This document shows, piece by piece, positions 43,474-51,325 of a stretch of DNA of 64,000 nucleotides. Source of the stretch: Iamia sp. SCSIO 61187 (lineage in GTDB: Bacteria > Actinomycetota > Acidimicrobiia > Acidimicrobiales > Iamiaceae); the NCBI RefSeq assembly GCF_019443745.1, contig NZ_CP050948.1:2356001-2420000 (forward strand). The letters run 5' to 3'. A model generated the notes under the pieces. The model did not search any database. It was not told the origin of the DNA and saw only the letters and a list, made by a program, of their open reading frames with translations. Numbering within the stretch: position 1 is the first letter of the stretch; each line of letters starts with the position of its first letter. The position numbers and the translations under genes are program-made.

Positions 43474-45594
43474 TCAGCGCGCCGGGCCGGGGGTCCCGGC
43501 GGCGGCGGCCACGTCCGCGCCGGTCTCGGGGGCCACCGGGGTGCGGGCGAAGGGGACGATCCGCTCGGCCAGCCACGCCCAGACCGGCGTGCTGGCCCCG
43601 GCGGCGTAGTGGCTGCCGTCGGGACGGAGCTCCACGCCGTCGATCTCCTCGAGGAACCGCCCGCCGGGGCACACCAGCTCCCCCGGGTCGATGAACGTGG
43701 CCCGCGGTCCCAGGTCGGCGGCGTAGTCCGCCATCACGTCGTTGACCCACGCCACCCGCTCGGGGTCGTTGCGCTCGCTGTCGGGCCCGCCGAGGCGCAG
43801 GGAGCGCTCGCGCATGCACGGCGTCCCCATCACCACGAAGCGGACGTCGGGGCGGACGGCGAGCAGGGCGCTCACCCCCCGGTCGAGGCCCTCCCGCACC
43901 AGGTCGCGCATCTCGTCGGTGCCGCTCTCGACCCGCTCCCCGTCGACGAGGTGGTCGTAGACCTCCCACGCCCCGAACTGGATCATCACCACGTCGGGCT
44001 CGAGCTCCGACGCCCGCACCTGCCAGTACTCGGTCCACAGGTCGCACTGCTCGGACTGGTCCTCGACCTGACCGCCCGGGAGGGGCGCGCCGTCGACGAC
44101 GCCGCACCCGATCAGCGCCCCCGTCCCGAGGTCGATGGTCGGCGGGACGACGTGGGTGCCGAACGAGAGCGTCCACGCCACCGAGTCGCCGACGACCAGG
44201 ACCCGCACCGGGCGGCCCTCGGGGACCGGCGGGAGGCCCTGCTCGGACACGACCCGGCGGATCTCATGGGGGATGGTGGGCGGTGGTGCCGGCGGCAGGT
44301 CGGGCACGCCCCGGGGGGCGGTGACCAGCTCCGGCGGGAGCCCGGCGGCCGTGGCGGTGGCGCCCTGGGGCACCCGCAACGTGCCGGCGACGAGGATCCA
44401 CACGACGAGGCCGGCGAGCACGGCCGCCGTCGCCGGGCGGCTGCGGGCCGCGCCGGGGATCCGGAGCTTGAGGCCGTCGAGCCCGTGGCGGCGCACCGGC
44501 TCCTCGATCCAGCGGTACGAGGCCACGGCGGCGGCCACCGCCACCGCGGTCCGCAGGGCGAGGAGGGCCGGCTGCTGCCAGGCGGCGGCACCGTCGAGCC
44601 CGGTGCGCTCCGGGGTCAGGGCGACGTCGACCGGCCAGTGCCACAGGTAGAGGCCGTAGGAGATCCGCCCCACGGCGACGAGCGGCCGCCAGCCCAGGGC
44701 GGTGGCGAGGGGCCCGGGGCGGTGGGGCAGGGCGACGGCGGCGACGACCGCGGCGCTGGCCAGGGCCAGCCCGAGGAAGCCACCCCGGTACATCCACCGG
44801 TCCGCCTCGCTCACCAGCACGAAGGCGGCGACGACGACTCCGGCGCCGAGCGTCCCCAGCCCCGCCAGGAGGCGCCGGGCGCGGTGCACCGGCCACTGGG
44901 CCGCCACCACCGCCAGCACGGCGCCCACCAGGAGGGAGTGGGCCCGGGCGTCGGTGCCGTAGTACGCCCGCGACAGCTCGACCGGCCCCGACGACAGGTG
45001 GGCCATCCACAGCGCCGAGGCGATGGTCGCCGCCACCAGGCCGGCGCAGACCAGCCGGATGCGCCGGACCGAGCGCACGAGGGCGGCCACCACCAGGGGG
45101 AAGACCAGGTACCACTGCTCCTCGACCGACAGCGACCACAGGTGCCGGAGCGGTGAGGGCGTGCCCGCGAAGTAGGACTGCTCGGTGACGATGAAGCGCC
45201 AGTTGGCGACGTAGCCGAGGGCGGCGAGGCCGTCACCCCGGACCGAGGCCCGCTGGGTCCCCTCGATGAGGAACGGGGCGGCGACGCCGACGGCGGCTAG
45301 CAGGACCAGGAGCGCAGGAGCCAGCCGCCGGAGGCGACGGATCCAGAACGCCCGCAGGTCGATGGCCCCGGTCGCGACCCGCTCGCGCAGCAGCAGCGTC
45401 GTGATCAGGTACCCCGACAGCACGAAGAACACGTCGACGCCGAGGAAGCCACCGGGCATCCACGACACGCCGCCGTGGAAGAGCAACACGCCGGTGACGG
45501 CGACCGCCCGCATGCCGTCGATGGCGGGCACGTTGCGCATGAGCGGGCGCCGGGGCGGGGGGAGCGTGGGGCGCTCGGGTGGGTGCGTCGCCAT
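43474..45594 (-). CDS. Acyltransferase-3 (OafA-like) with C-terminal SGNH domain
   Basis: The protein is 706 residues from ATG 45594. An earlier in-frame GTG at 45606 lies inside the likely -10 TAGCGT. The ten-helix acyltransferase part has AVTGVLLFHGGVSWMPGGF, FFVLSGYLITTLLLRER and LRHLWSLSVEEQWYLVFP. The external SGNH part (about 430-706) has VLVVGDSVAWTLSFGTHV (block I), MIQFGAWEVYDHLV (block III-like) and DGSHYAAGASTPVWAW (Asp-His). It is expected to O-acylate an exported polysaccharide or wall glycan. Confidence 0.9.
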   Translation of the reverse strand: MATHPPERPTLPPPRRPLMRNVPAIDGMRAVAVTGVLLFHGGVSWMPGGFLGVDVFFVLSGYLITTLLLRERVATGAIDLRAFWIRRLRRLAPALLVLLAAVGVAAPFLIEGTQRASVRGDGLAALGYVANWRFIVTEQSYFAGTPSPLRHLWSLSVEEQWYLVFPLVVAALVRSVRRIRLVCAGLVAATIASALWMAHLSSGPVELSRAYYGTDARAHSLLVGAVLAVVAAQWPVHRARRLLAGLGTLGAGVVVAAFVLVSEADRWMYRGGFLGLALASAAVVAAVALPHRPGPLATALGWRPLVAVGRISYGLYLWHWPVDVALTPERTGLDGAAAWQQPALLALRTAVAVAAAVASYRWIEEPVRRHGLDGLKLRIPGAARSRPATAAVLAGLVVWILVAGTLRVPQGATATAAGLPPELVTAPRGVPDLPPAPPPTIPHEIRRVVSEQGLPPVPEGRPVRVLVVGDSVAWTLSFGTHVVPPTIDLGTGALIGCGVVDGAPLPGGQVEDQSEQCDLWTEYWQVRASELEPDVVMIQFGAWEVYDHLVDGERVESGTDEMRDLVREGLDRGVSALLAVRPDVRFVVMGTPCMRERSLRLGGPDSERNDPERVAWVNDVMADYAADLGPRATFIDPGELVCPGGRFLEEIDGVELRPDGSHYAAGASTPVWAWLAERIVPFARTPVAPETGADVAAAAGTPGPAR

Positions 45595-45743
45595 GCGGCC
45601 GGTCACGCTATCCCGAGTTCACCGGCGGATCGGGACCTCCTCCCCCGCTCCCCCATGAGGTGGATGGCGGACGCCGACGAGTACCCTCGACGGGTCCGTC
45701 GACACGGGTTCCCGCGCGCCCGGAAAGAGATCCCACACCCACG

Positions 45744-47321
45744 ATGTCCGACACCCCCGCCCCCCCGGAGACCTCACCGTCCCAGCACGAGGTCGTCGTG
45801 ATCGGCGCCGGCCCTGCCGGTCTGACCGCCGCCTTCCAGCTCCACAAGCACGACGTCGCATCCACCGTCCTCGAGGCCGACGACATGGTCGGGGGCATCT
45901 CCCGGACGGCCCAGCGCGACGGCTGGCGCTTCGACATCGGTGGCCACCGGTTCTTCACCAAGGTCCAGCCCGTCGAGGACCTCTGGCACGAGATCCTCCC
46001 CCAGGAGGACTTCCTGATGCGGCCCCGCAAGAGCCGCATCTTCTACAAGGGCAAGTACCTCGACTACCCGCTCCGGGCCTTCAACGCCCTCCGCAACGTC
46101 GGCCCCGTCGAGGCCACCGGGTACGTCCTGTCGTACGCGTGGGCCCGGGTCCGCCCCCCGAAGGACCAGACGAACTACGAGGGCTGGCTCGTCGCCCGGT
46201 TCGGCTGGCGCCTCTACCGCGCCCTGTTCAAGACCTACACCGAGAAGCTGTGGGGCGTCCCGGTCAGCGAGATGCCGGCCGACTGGGCCGCCCAGCGGGT
46301 CAAGGGCCTGTCGCTCGGCAACGCCATCGTGAACGCCCTGCTGCCGAAGCGGAACCAGAAGGACATCACCTCGCTCATCGAGGAGTTCCAGTACCCGAAG
46401 TACGGCCCCGGGATGATGTGGGAGTCGTGCCGCGACCAGGTCGTCGCCAAGGGCTCCAAGGTCGTGATGGAGACCACCGTCACCAAGGTCCGCCACGAGG
46501 GCGGCCGGGCCGTCTCGGTCACCGCCGAGCACAAGGGCGGCGGATCCACCGAGTACCCGTGCACCGAGGTCATCTCCTCGATGCCGATGTCGCACCTGCT
46601 CGAGGCCATGGACCCGCCCGTGCCCACCGAGGTCAAGGAGGCCTGCGAGGGGCTGCGCTACCGGGACTACATGATCGTCGCCCTGGTGCTGCCCGAGGCG
46701 ACCGTCGACTTCGACGACAACTGGATCTACATCCACGACCCGAGCGTCCGCACCATGCGGATCCAGAACTTCGGCTCGTGGTCTCCCTACATGGTGAAGG
46801 AGGGGTTCAACACGCTGGGCCTCGAGTACACCGTGTGGGAGGGCGACGACGAGTGGAACGCCGACGACGAGTGGCTGATCCAGCGGGCCAAGGAGGAGCT
46901 CGAGGCGCTGGGCCTGGCCCGCATCTCGGAGATCCGCGAGGGCTACGTCGTCCGCCAGGCCAAGGCCTACCCGATCTACGACGACCACTACCGGGCCAAC
47001 GTCGACGTCCTCCGCGGCTGGCTCGAGGAGAACGCGCCGAACGTGCACCCCGTGGGGCGCAACGGCATGTTCCGGTACAACAACCAGGACCACTCCATGT
47101 TCACGGCCATGCTGACGGTCGAGAACATCTGCACGGGCACCACCCACGACGTGTGGGAGGTCAACGTGGAGGAGGAGTACCACGAGGAGGCGGCGGCCAT
47201 CCCCGAGCCCGGCGAGCGGGCGCCCGGCAGCCACGGCACCGGGCGCGACGCCCCGGTGATCAAGCGCGAGGTGATCGAGGCGGCCCGGGCCGAGCGGTCC
47301 GCCGGCGGCCCTCCGGCCTGA
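45744..47321 (+). CDS. FAD-dependent amine-oxidase/UDP-galactopyranose-mutase-like protein
   Basis: The protein has 525 residues. It carries HEVVVIGAGPAGLTAAFQLH (dinucleotide fold), VLEADDMVGGISRTAQRDG, RFDIGGHRFFTKVQPVED and a glycan-enzyme-like middle, FKTYTEKLWGVPVSEMPADW. The C-terminal flavin segment is VGRNGMFRYNNQDHSMFTAM. The family includes UDP-galactopyranose mutase-like and other unassigned oxidoreductases. Next to GT-C and Dpm1 genes, a role in envelope-sugar metabolism is likely. A disordered tail overlaps the convergent membrane gene by 62 bases. Confidence 0.8.
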   Translation: MSDTPAPPETSPSQHEVVVIGAGPAGLTAAFQLHKHDVASTVLEADDMVGGISRTAQRDGWRFDIGGHRFFTKVQPVEDLWHEILPQEDFLMRPRKSRIFYKGKYLDYPLRAFNALRNVGPVEATGYVLSYAWARVRPPKDQTNYEGWLVARFGWRLYRALFKTYTEKLWGVPVSEMPADWAAQRVKGLSLGNAIVNALLPKRNQKDITSLIEEFQYPKYGPGMMWESCRDQVVAKGSKVVMETTVTKVRHEGGRAVSVTAEHKGGGSTEYPCTEVISSMPMSHLLEAMDPPVPTEVKEACEGLRYRDYMIVALVLPEATVDFDDNWIYIHDPSVRTMRIQNFGSWSPYMVKEGFNTLGLEYTVWEGDDEWNADDEWLIQRAKEELEALGLARISEIREGYVVRQAKAYPIYDDHYRANVDVLRGWLEENAPNVHPVGRNGMFRYNNQDHSMFTAMLTVENICTGTTHDVWEVNVEEEYHEEAAAIPEPGERAPGSHGTGRDAPVIKREVIEAARAERSAGGPPA

Positions 47322-48633
47322 GCCGGCCGATCCCGTCGCTGACCAGGGCGGCAGCGGCGATCACCAGCAGGGGCACGACGGGGACCTTGAACCGGGCGTC
47401 GCCGAAGGTCAGCAGGGGCACGGCGAGGACCGCCGCCGTGGTCACGGCGAGGGCCACCCCGTCGCGGTCGCGCCGCCACACCAGGCGGACCAGACCGACC
47501 AGGCCGACCACCCCGATCACCGCCCACAGCCCGTCGCTGACGTCGTAGAGGAGGGTGCGGGTCCGCTCCCCCATCCACGAGTCCTCGCGGTAGGACTCGA
47601 CGGCCACGATGGCGTCGTGGTCGTCCCGGAGGGTGTAGCGCATCCGATCAAGCGCCAGCCCGGGCTGGTCCCGCCAGCGGTCGAGGGCGTACTCGATCGC
47701 CAGGTCGCGCTTGGCCGCGTCGCCCTCGACCTCGCCTCGCGGTCCGTCGGTGATGTCAACGTCGACGGCGCAGGCCTCCAGGAAGCGGAACGCGCCGACG
47801 GACCCGGGGGCGTGCCCGATGCAGAGGTTGTCCCCGGTGTTGGTCGACAGGGGCACGAACCCGTCGAGGCGCACGGCGTTGCGGATCGTCCACGGCGCCA
47901 CGCAGAGCAGCCCGACACCGACCACCGCGCCGGTGCGGGTGAGCACCGTCCGCCACCCCGACCGGTCCAGGGCCCAGACCACGACGACGGCGACCAGCAC
48001 CCCGGCGATGACCGGCCGGACCAGCAGGATCGCCCCGAAGAGAAGACCGGCGCCGACGAGGCGGCCGCGGCCCAGCGTCCCCCCGGCGGCCGGCACGGCG
48101 ACGAGCAGGAACGCCAGCATGAGGGCGATCGACACCGTCTCGCTGAGCACCACCGCGGCGTGGACGACGAGGTTGGGCAGCAGCGCCACCACGACGGCGG
48201 CGGCCGCCCCGGCCGGCCCCCCGGCGATGCGCCGGCCCAGCACCCCGACCATCAGCACCGTCAGCCCGCCGACGACGGCCTGGCCCGAGCCCAGGACCTC
48301 GGGGAGGCTCCCCTCGGCACCGATCGCCTGGCACAGGGCCAAGGCCGCCCCCACCAGGTAGGGGTAGCCGGGCGGGAAGTAGGCCGTCGGGTTGTGGGTG
48401 AAGGGGTCGATCATCCCCTTGCCGTCGGCGATCGACTGGGCGTAGCCCACGTAGCGGGCCGGGTCGTACAGGCCCGCCGGCCAGCGGGCCCACACCACCG
48501 CCACCACCAGCCGGACCACGAGCCCGACGGCGGCGGCGGCGAGGATCACGGTGCCGCTGCGGTCGCGACCCACCCCGTCGTGCACCCGACCGACCAGGTC
48601 GCGCACCCGGCCCGGAGGGCCGCCCGGTGTCAC
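47260..48633 (-). CDS. Membrane glycosyltransferase (GT39/PMT-like)
   Basis: This 457-residue protein starts at GTG 48633, which overlaps the upstream TGA. It has about ten helices. The first external loop GLYDPARYVGYAQSIADGKG is followed by the typical PFTHNPTAYFPPGYPYLVGA, with acceptor-side aromatic and acidic residues. SETVSIALMLAFLLVAVPAA and LCVAPWTIRNAVRLDGFVPL match GT39 positions. It is coupled to the dolichyl-phosphate-mannose-synthase-like gene, which would supply its donor. The Arg/Pro-rich C terminus overlaps the convergent flavoprotein gene. Confidence 0.85.
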   Translation of the reverse strand: MTPGGPPGRVRDLVGRVHDGVGRDRSGTVILAAAAVGLVVRLVVAVVWARWPAGLYDPARYVGYAQSIADGKGMIDPFTHNPTAYFPPGYPYLVGAALALCQAIGAEGSLPEVLGSGQAVVGGLTVLMVGVLGRRIAGGPAGAAAAVVVALLPNLVVHAAVVLSETVSIALMLAFLLVAVPAAGGTLGRGRLVGAGLLFGAILLVRPVIAGVLVAVVVVWALDRSGWRTVLTRTGAVVGVGLLCVAPWTIRNAVRLDGFVPLSTNTGDNLCIGHAPGSVGAFRFLEACAVDVDITDGPRGEVEGDAAKRDLAIEYALDRWRDQPGLALDRMRYTLRDDHDAIVAVESYREDSWMGERTRTLLYDVSDGLWAVIGVVGLVGLVRLVWRRDRDGVALAVTTAAVLAVPLLTFGDARFKVPVVPLLVIAAAALVSDGIGRLRPEGRRRTARPGPPRSPRA

Positions 48634-49352
48634 CGGCGGGTCCGCCCCAGCCGCCCCCGGACCCCCCACCAGGTCACCCGGGCCATCGACTCGGCGATGA
48701 TCCGCCCCGACATCTTCGAGATCCCCCGCTCCCGGTCCCGGAACTCGATGGGCACCTCGCCGATCCGGGCCCCCTGGGCCTCGATCCGCACCGCCAGCTC
48801 GGTCATGAAGGCGTAGCCCGAGGCCCGGGTGGTGGCGTACTCGATGGCCAGGAGGGTGGTGGCCCGGTAGGCCCGGAAGCCGGAGGTGATGTCCCGGACC
48901 GGCAGGCGCAGGACCCACCCCGTGTAGCGGTTGCCGTAGCGCGACAGCGCCCGCCGGTGGGCGGGCCAGTTCGGCGTGCTGCCCCCGTCGACGTAGCGCG
49001 ACCCGATGACCAGGTCGCAGCCGTCCTCCAGCGCCTGCAGCAGCACCGGGATGGCGGCGGGGTCGTGGGAGAAGTCGGCGTCGAAGGTGACGAGGACGTC
49101 GTAGCCCTGGGCCAGGGCGTGGGCGAACCCGGCCCGGTAGGCGTTGCCCAGCCCGTCCTTGCCCGCGCGGCGCAGGACGTCGACCCGGCCCAGCTCGGCG
49201 CCGACCGCCTCGGCGGCGTCGGCGGTCCCGTCGGGGCTGGCGTCGTCGATCACCAGCACGTCGACCTCGGGCGCCTTGGACCGGATCGCTCGCAGCAGGT
49301 CCTCGATGTTGTCGCGCTCCTGGAAGGTCGGGACCAGGACCGCGGCGCGCAT
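48630..49352 (-). CDS. Polyprenyl-phosphate mannose/glucose synthase (GT2, Dpm1-like)
   Basis: The protein has 240 residues. Motifs: AAVLVPTFQERDNIEDLLRA, VLVIDDASPDGTADAA (donor Asp), VLVTFDADFSHDPAAIPVLL (metal-binding DxD region), VRDITSGFRAYR and GYAFMTELAVRIEAQGARIG. It lacks C-terminal membrane helices and so resembles the catalytic domain only. It makes polyprenyl-phosphate sugars for GT-C enzymes; the coupled gene downstream is one such candidate user. TACCGT lies seven bases before the ATG. Confidence 0.9.
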   Translation of the reverse strand: MRAAVLVPTFQERDNIEDLLRAIRSKAPEVDVLVIDDASPDGTADAAEAVGAELGRVDVLRRAGKDGLGNAYRAGFAHALAQGYDVLVTFDADFSHDPAAIPVLLQALEDGCDLVIGSRYVDGGSTPNWPAHRRALSRYGNRYTGWVLRLPVRDITSGFRAYRATTLLAIEYATTRASGYAFMTELAVRIEAQGARIGEVPIEFRDRERGISKMSGRIIAESMARVTWWGVRGRLGRTRR

Positions 49353-49420
49353 CGGGGGGACGGTAGTCGTCCCTCCCTGCGGGCTCCGCCCCCGGCACCA
49401 CGGGTCGTAGAGTGGCCGGG

Positions 49421-49744
49421 ATGTTGCCGTACGAGCGTCGGGTCGTGGACGCCCTCCTCACCTCCGACGACCCGGGCCGGCGGCAGGTGGTCACCGACCA
49501 CACCAGCGCCGCCCTGGCCGCCATGCCCGAGGTGATCCGGGCCGGGATCGCCAGCGAGACCGTGCTCCTCGCCTCCTGGTCCGCCGCTCGGCGCCGGGGC
49601 CGGCCCCTCGATCCCGCCGACGAGGTGGCCTGGCTGGAGGGGCACCCCCTCGGGATCGTCCGCCAGTGGGTGCGGGCCCTGCGGTCCCTCGTCCTCTTCG
49701 CCGAGCAGGAGCTGGCCGCCGACGACACCCTCGTCGCCCCGTGA
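49421..49744 (+). CDS. Small protein coupled to a GMC oxidoreductase
   Basis: This 107-residue, mostly helical soluble protein begins MLPYERRVVDALLTSDDPG and continues ALAAMPEVIRAGIASETVLL and RQWVRALRSLVLFAEQELA. TAGAGT lies seven bases before the ATG. Its TGA overlaps the GTG of the GMC enzyme (GTGA), a strong sign that the two work together. GMC dehydrogenases of the sugar/gluconate type often have small partner subunits, but no signal peptide or Cys is visible here. No family was recognised. Confidence 0.7.
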   Translation: MLPYERRVVDALLTSDDPGRRQVVTDHTSAALAAMPEVIRAGIASETVLLASWSAARRRGRPLDPADEVAWLEGHPLGIVRQWVRALRSLVLFAEQELAADDTLVAP

Positions 49745-51162
49745 GGACGGTCTCGACCGACGTCCTCGTCATCGGCTCCGGGGCCGGTGGCGCGACCATC
49801 GCCTGCCGGCTGGCCGAGGCGGGCCGGTCCGTGACCGTGGTCGAGGAGGGACCCTGGGTCGACCCCGACGCCCACGAGCCCTTCTCCCTCGGCGAGATGG
49901 CGGCCCAGTTCCGCCACCGGGGCGGGGCCGCCGCCCTCGGCACCCCCCCCATCGCCTACGCCGAGGGCCGGTGCGTCGGCGGCAGCACCGAGGTCAACAG
50001 CGGGCTGTGGCACCGGCTCCCGCCCACCCTCACCGAGGACTGGCGGACGCTCTACCGGATCGACGAGTTCACCCCCGAGGCCCTCGACCGCTACGCCGAG
50101 GGCGTCGAGGCCGACGTCGGCGTGGCCACCGTGCCCGGGGCCCCGCCGCGCAGCTCCGGTCTCATCGAGGAGGGGGCGGCCAAGGTCGGCTGGCGCTCCA
50201 CCGAGTTCCCCCGGGCGTTCCGCTACGACGAGCGGGGCCGGGGCACCAAGCAGACGATGGCCCGGACGCTCCTGCCCCGCGCCGTGGCCGCCGGGGCCGA
50301 GATCCTGCCCGACACCCGGGTCCAGCGGCTCGTCGGGTCGGCCCCCCGGGTCACCGGGGCCCGAGCCCGGCAGACCCGACCCGACGGCACCGTGGAGGAC
50401 CTGCTCATCCGGGCCGAGGAGGTCTTCGTCTGCGGCGGGGCCATCCAGACGCCGACCCTGCTCCAGCGGAGCGGTGTCCGCCGCCGGATCGGGCGGGGCC
50501 TCAAGCTCCACCCCACGATCAAGGTCGCGGCCCGGTTCCCGTTCACCGTCGACCACGGCGACGTGCCCATGCACCGGATCACCGACTTCTCCCCCCACCT
50601 GACCATCGGTGGCTCGGCCAGCCGGCGGGGTCACGTGGCCATGGCCCTGGCCGAGTCGGGCGAGCCCGTGGCCGAGGCCATGGAGGACTGGGAGAGCATC
50701 AGCGTCTACTACGCCGCCATCCGCAGCGAGGGCTCCGGCCTGGTCCTGGCCCTGCCCGGGCTGACGGCGCCGCTGGTGACCTACCGGCTCACGCCGGGCG
50801 ACATGAGCCGCCTGACCCGGGGGCTCCTGCACCTGGGCGAGCTGCTCCTCGCCGCGGGCGCCACCGAGCTGTACCCGTCGGTCGTCGGCGGCGGCGTCGC
50901 CCGCGAGCCGGCCGACCTGGCCCGGTGGTGGGACGCCGTCACCCCGGCGACGGCCAACCTGATGACGATCCACATGACGTCCAGCGTCCGCATGGGCGAG
51001 GACCGCACCCGCACCGGCACCGACAGCTTCGGCCGGGTCCACGGGTTCACCAACCTGCACGTCGCCGACGCATCGCTCCTCCCCGACGCCCCCGGCGTCA
51101 ACCCCCAGGCCGGGATCATGGCCATCGCCGCCCGCAACGCCGCCCACTTCCTGTCCCGGTAG
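49741..51162 (+). CDS. GMC-family FAD oxidoreductase
   Basis: This 473-residue flavoprotein starts at GTG 49741. It has STDVLVIGSGAGGATIACRL (FAD), IAYAEGRCVGGSTEVNSGLW, VFVCGGAIQTPTLLQRSGV and a GMC C-terminal region with VRMGEDRTRTGTDSFGRVHG and GVNPQAGIMAIAARNAAHFL. The usual catalytic His pair region is divergent: LMTIHMTSSVRMG carries one His. The family oxidises alcohols, sterols or sugars. No twin-arginine signal is present, so it should be cytoplasmic, though its small coupled partner might anchor it. Confidence 0.85.
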   Translation: MRTVSTDVLVIGSGAGGATIACRLAEAGRSVTVVEEGPWVDPDAHEPFSLGEMAAQFRHRGGAAALGTPPIAYAEGRCVGGSTEVNSGLWHRLPPTLTEDWRTLYRIDEFTPEALDRYAEGVEADVGVATVPGAPPRSSGLIEEGAAKVGWRSTEFPRAFRYDERGRGTKQTMARTLLPRAVAAGAEILPDTRVQRLVGSAPRVTGARARQTRPDGTVEDLLIRAEEVFVCGGAIQTPTLLQRSGVRRRIGRGLKLHPTIKVAARFPFTVDHGDVPMHRITDFSPHLTIGGSASRRGHVAMALAESGEPVAEAMEDWESISVYYAAIRSEGSGLVLALPGLTAPLVTYRLTPGDMSRLTRGLLHLGELLLAAGATELYPSVVGGGVAREPADLARWWDAVTPATANLMTIHMTSSVRMGEDRTRTGTDSFGRVHGFTNLHVADASLLPDAPGVNPQAGIMAIAARNAAHFLSR

Positions 51163-51325
51163 TCGCCGGCTCGGCCCTCCTGCGGCAGGGCCGGGCCGTC
51201 TCGTCCCCGCGGTGCCAGCTGAGCGTGGGGAGCGGTACGGGTCGCCGGATGGGGTGGGACTAGCATCGGCGGCGGCCTGCGGCCGAGCGCGAGCCGACCG
51301 CCCGACCCCCGAAGGGACGCACCAC

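Noticed and set aside
40033-45156. Plus-strand open frame of about 1,707 codons opposite the envelope genes
   Set aside because: It spans three well-supported minus-strand genes and intergenic DNA and gives only His/Gly/Asp/Arg-rich low-complexity sequence.
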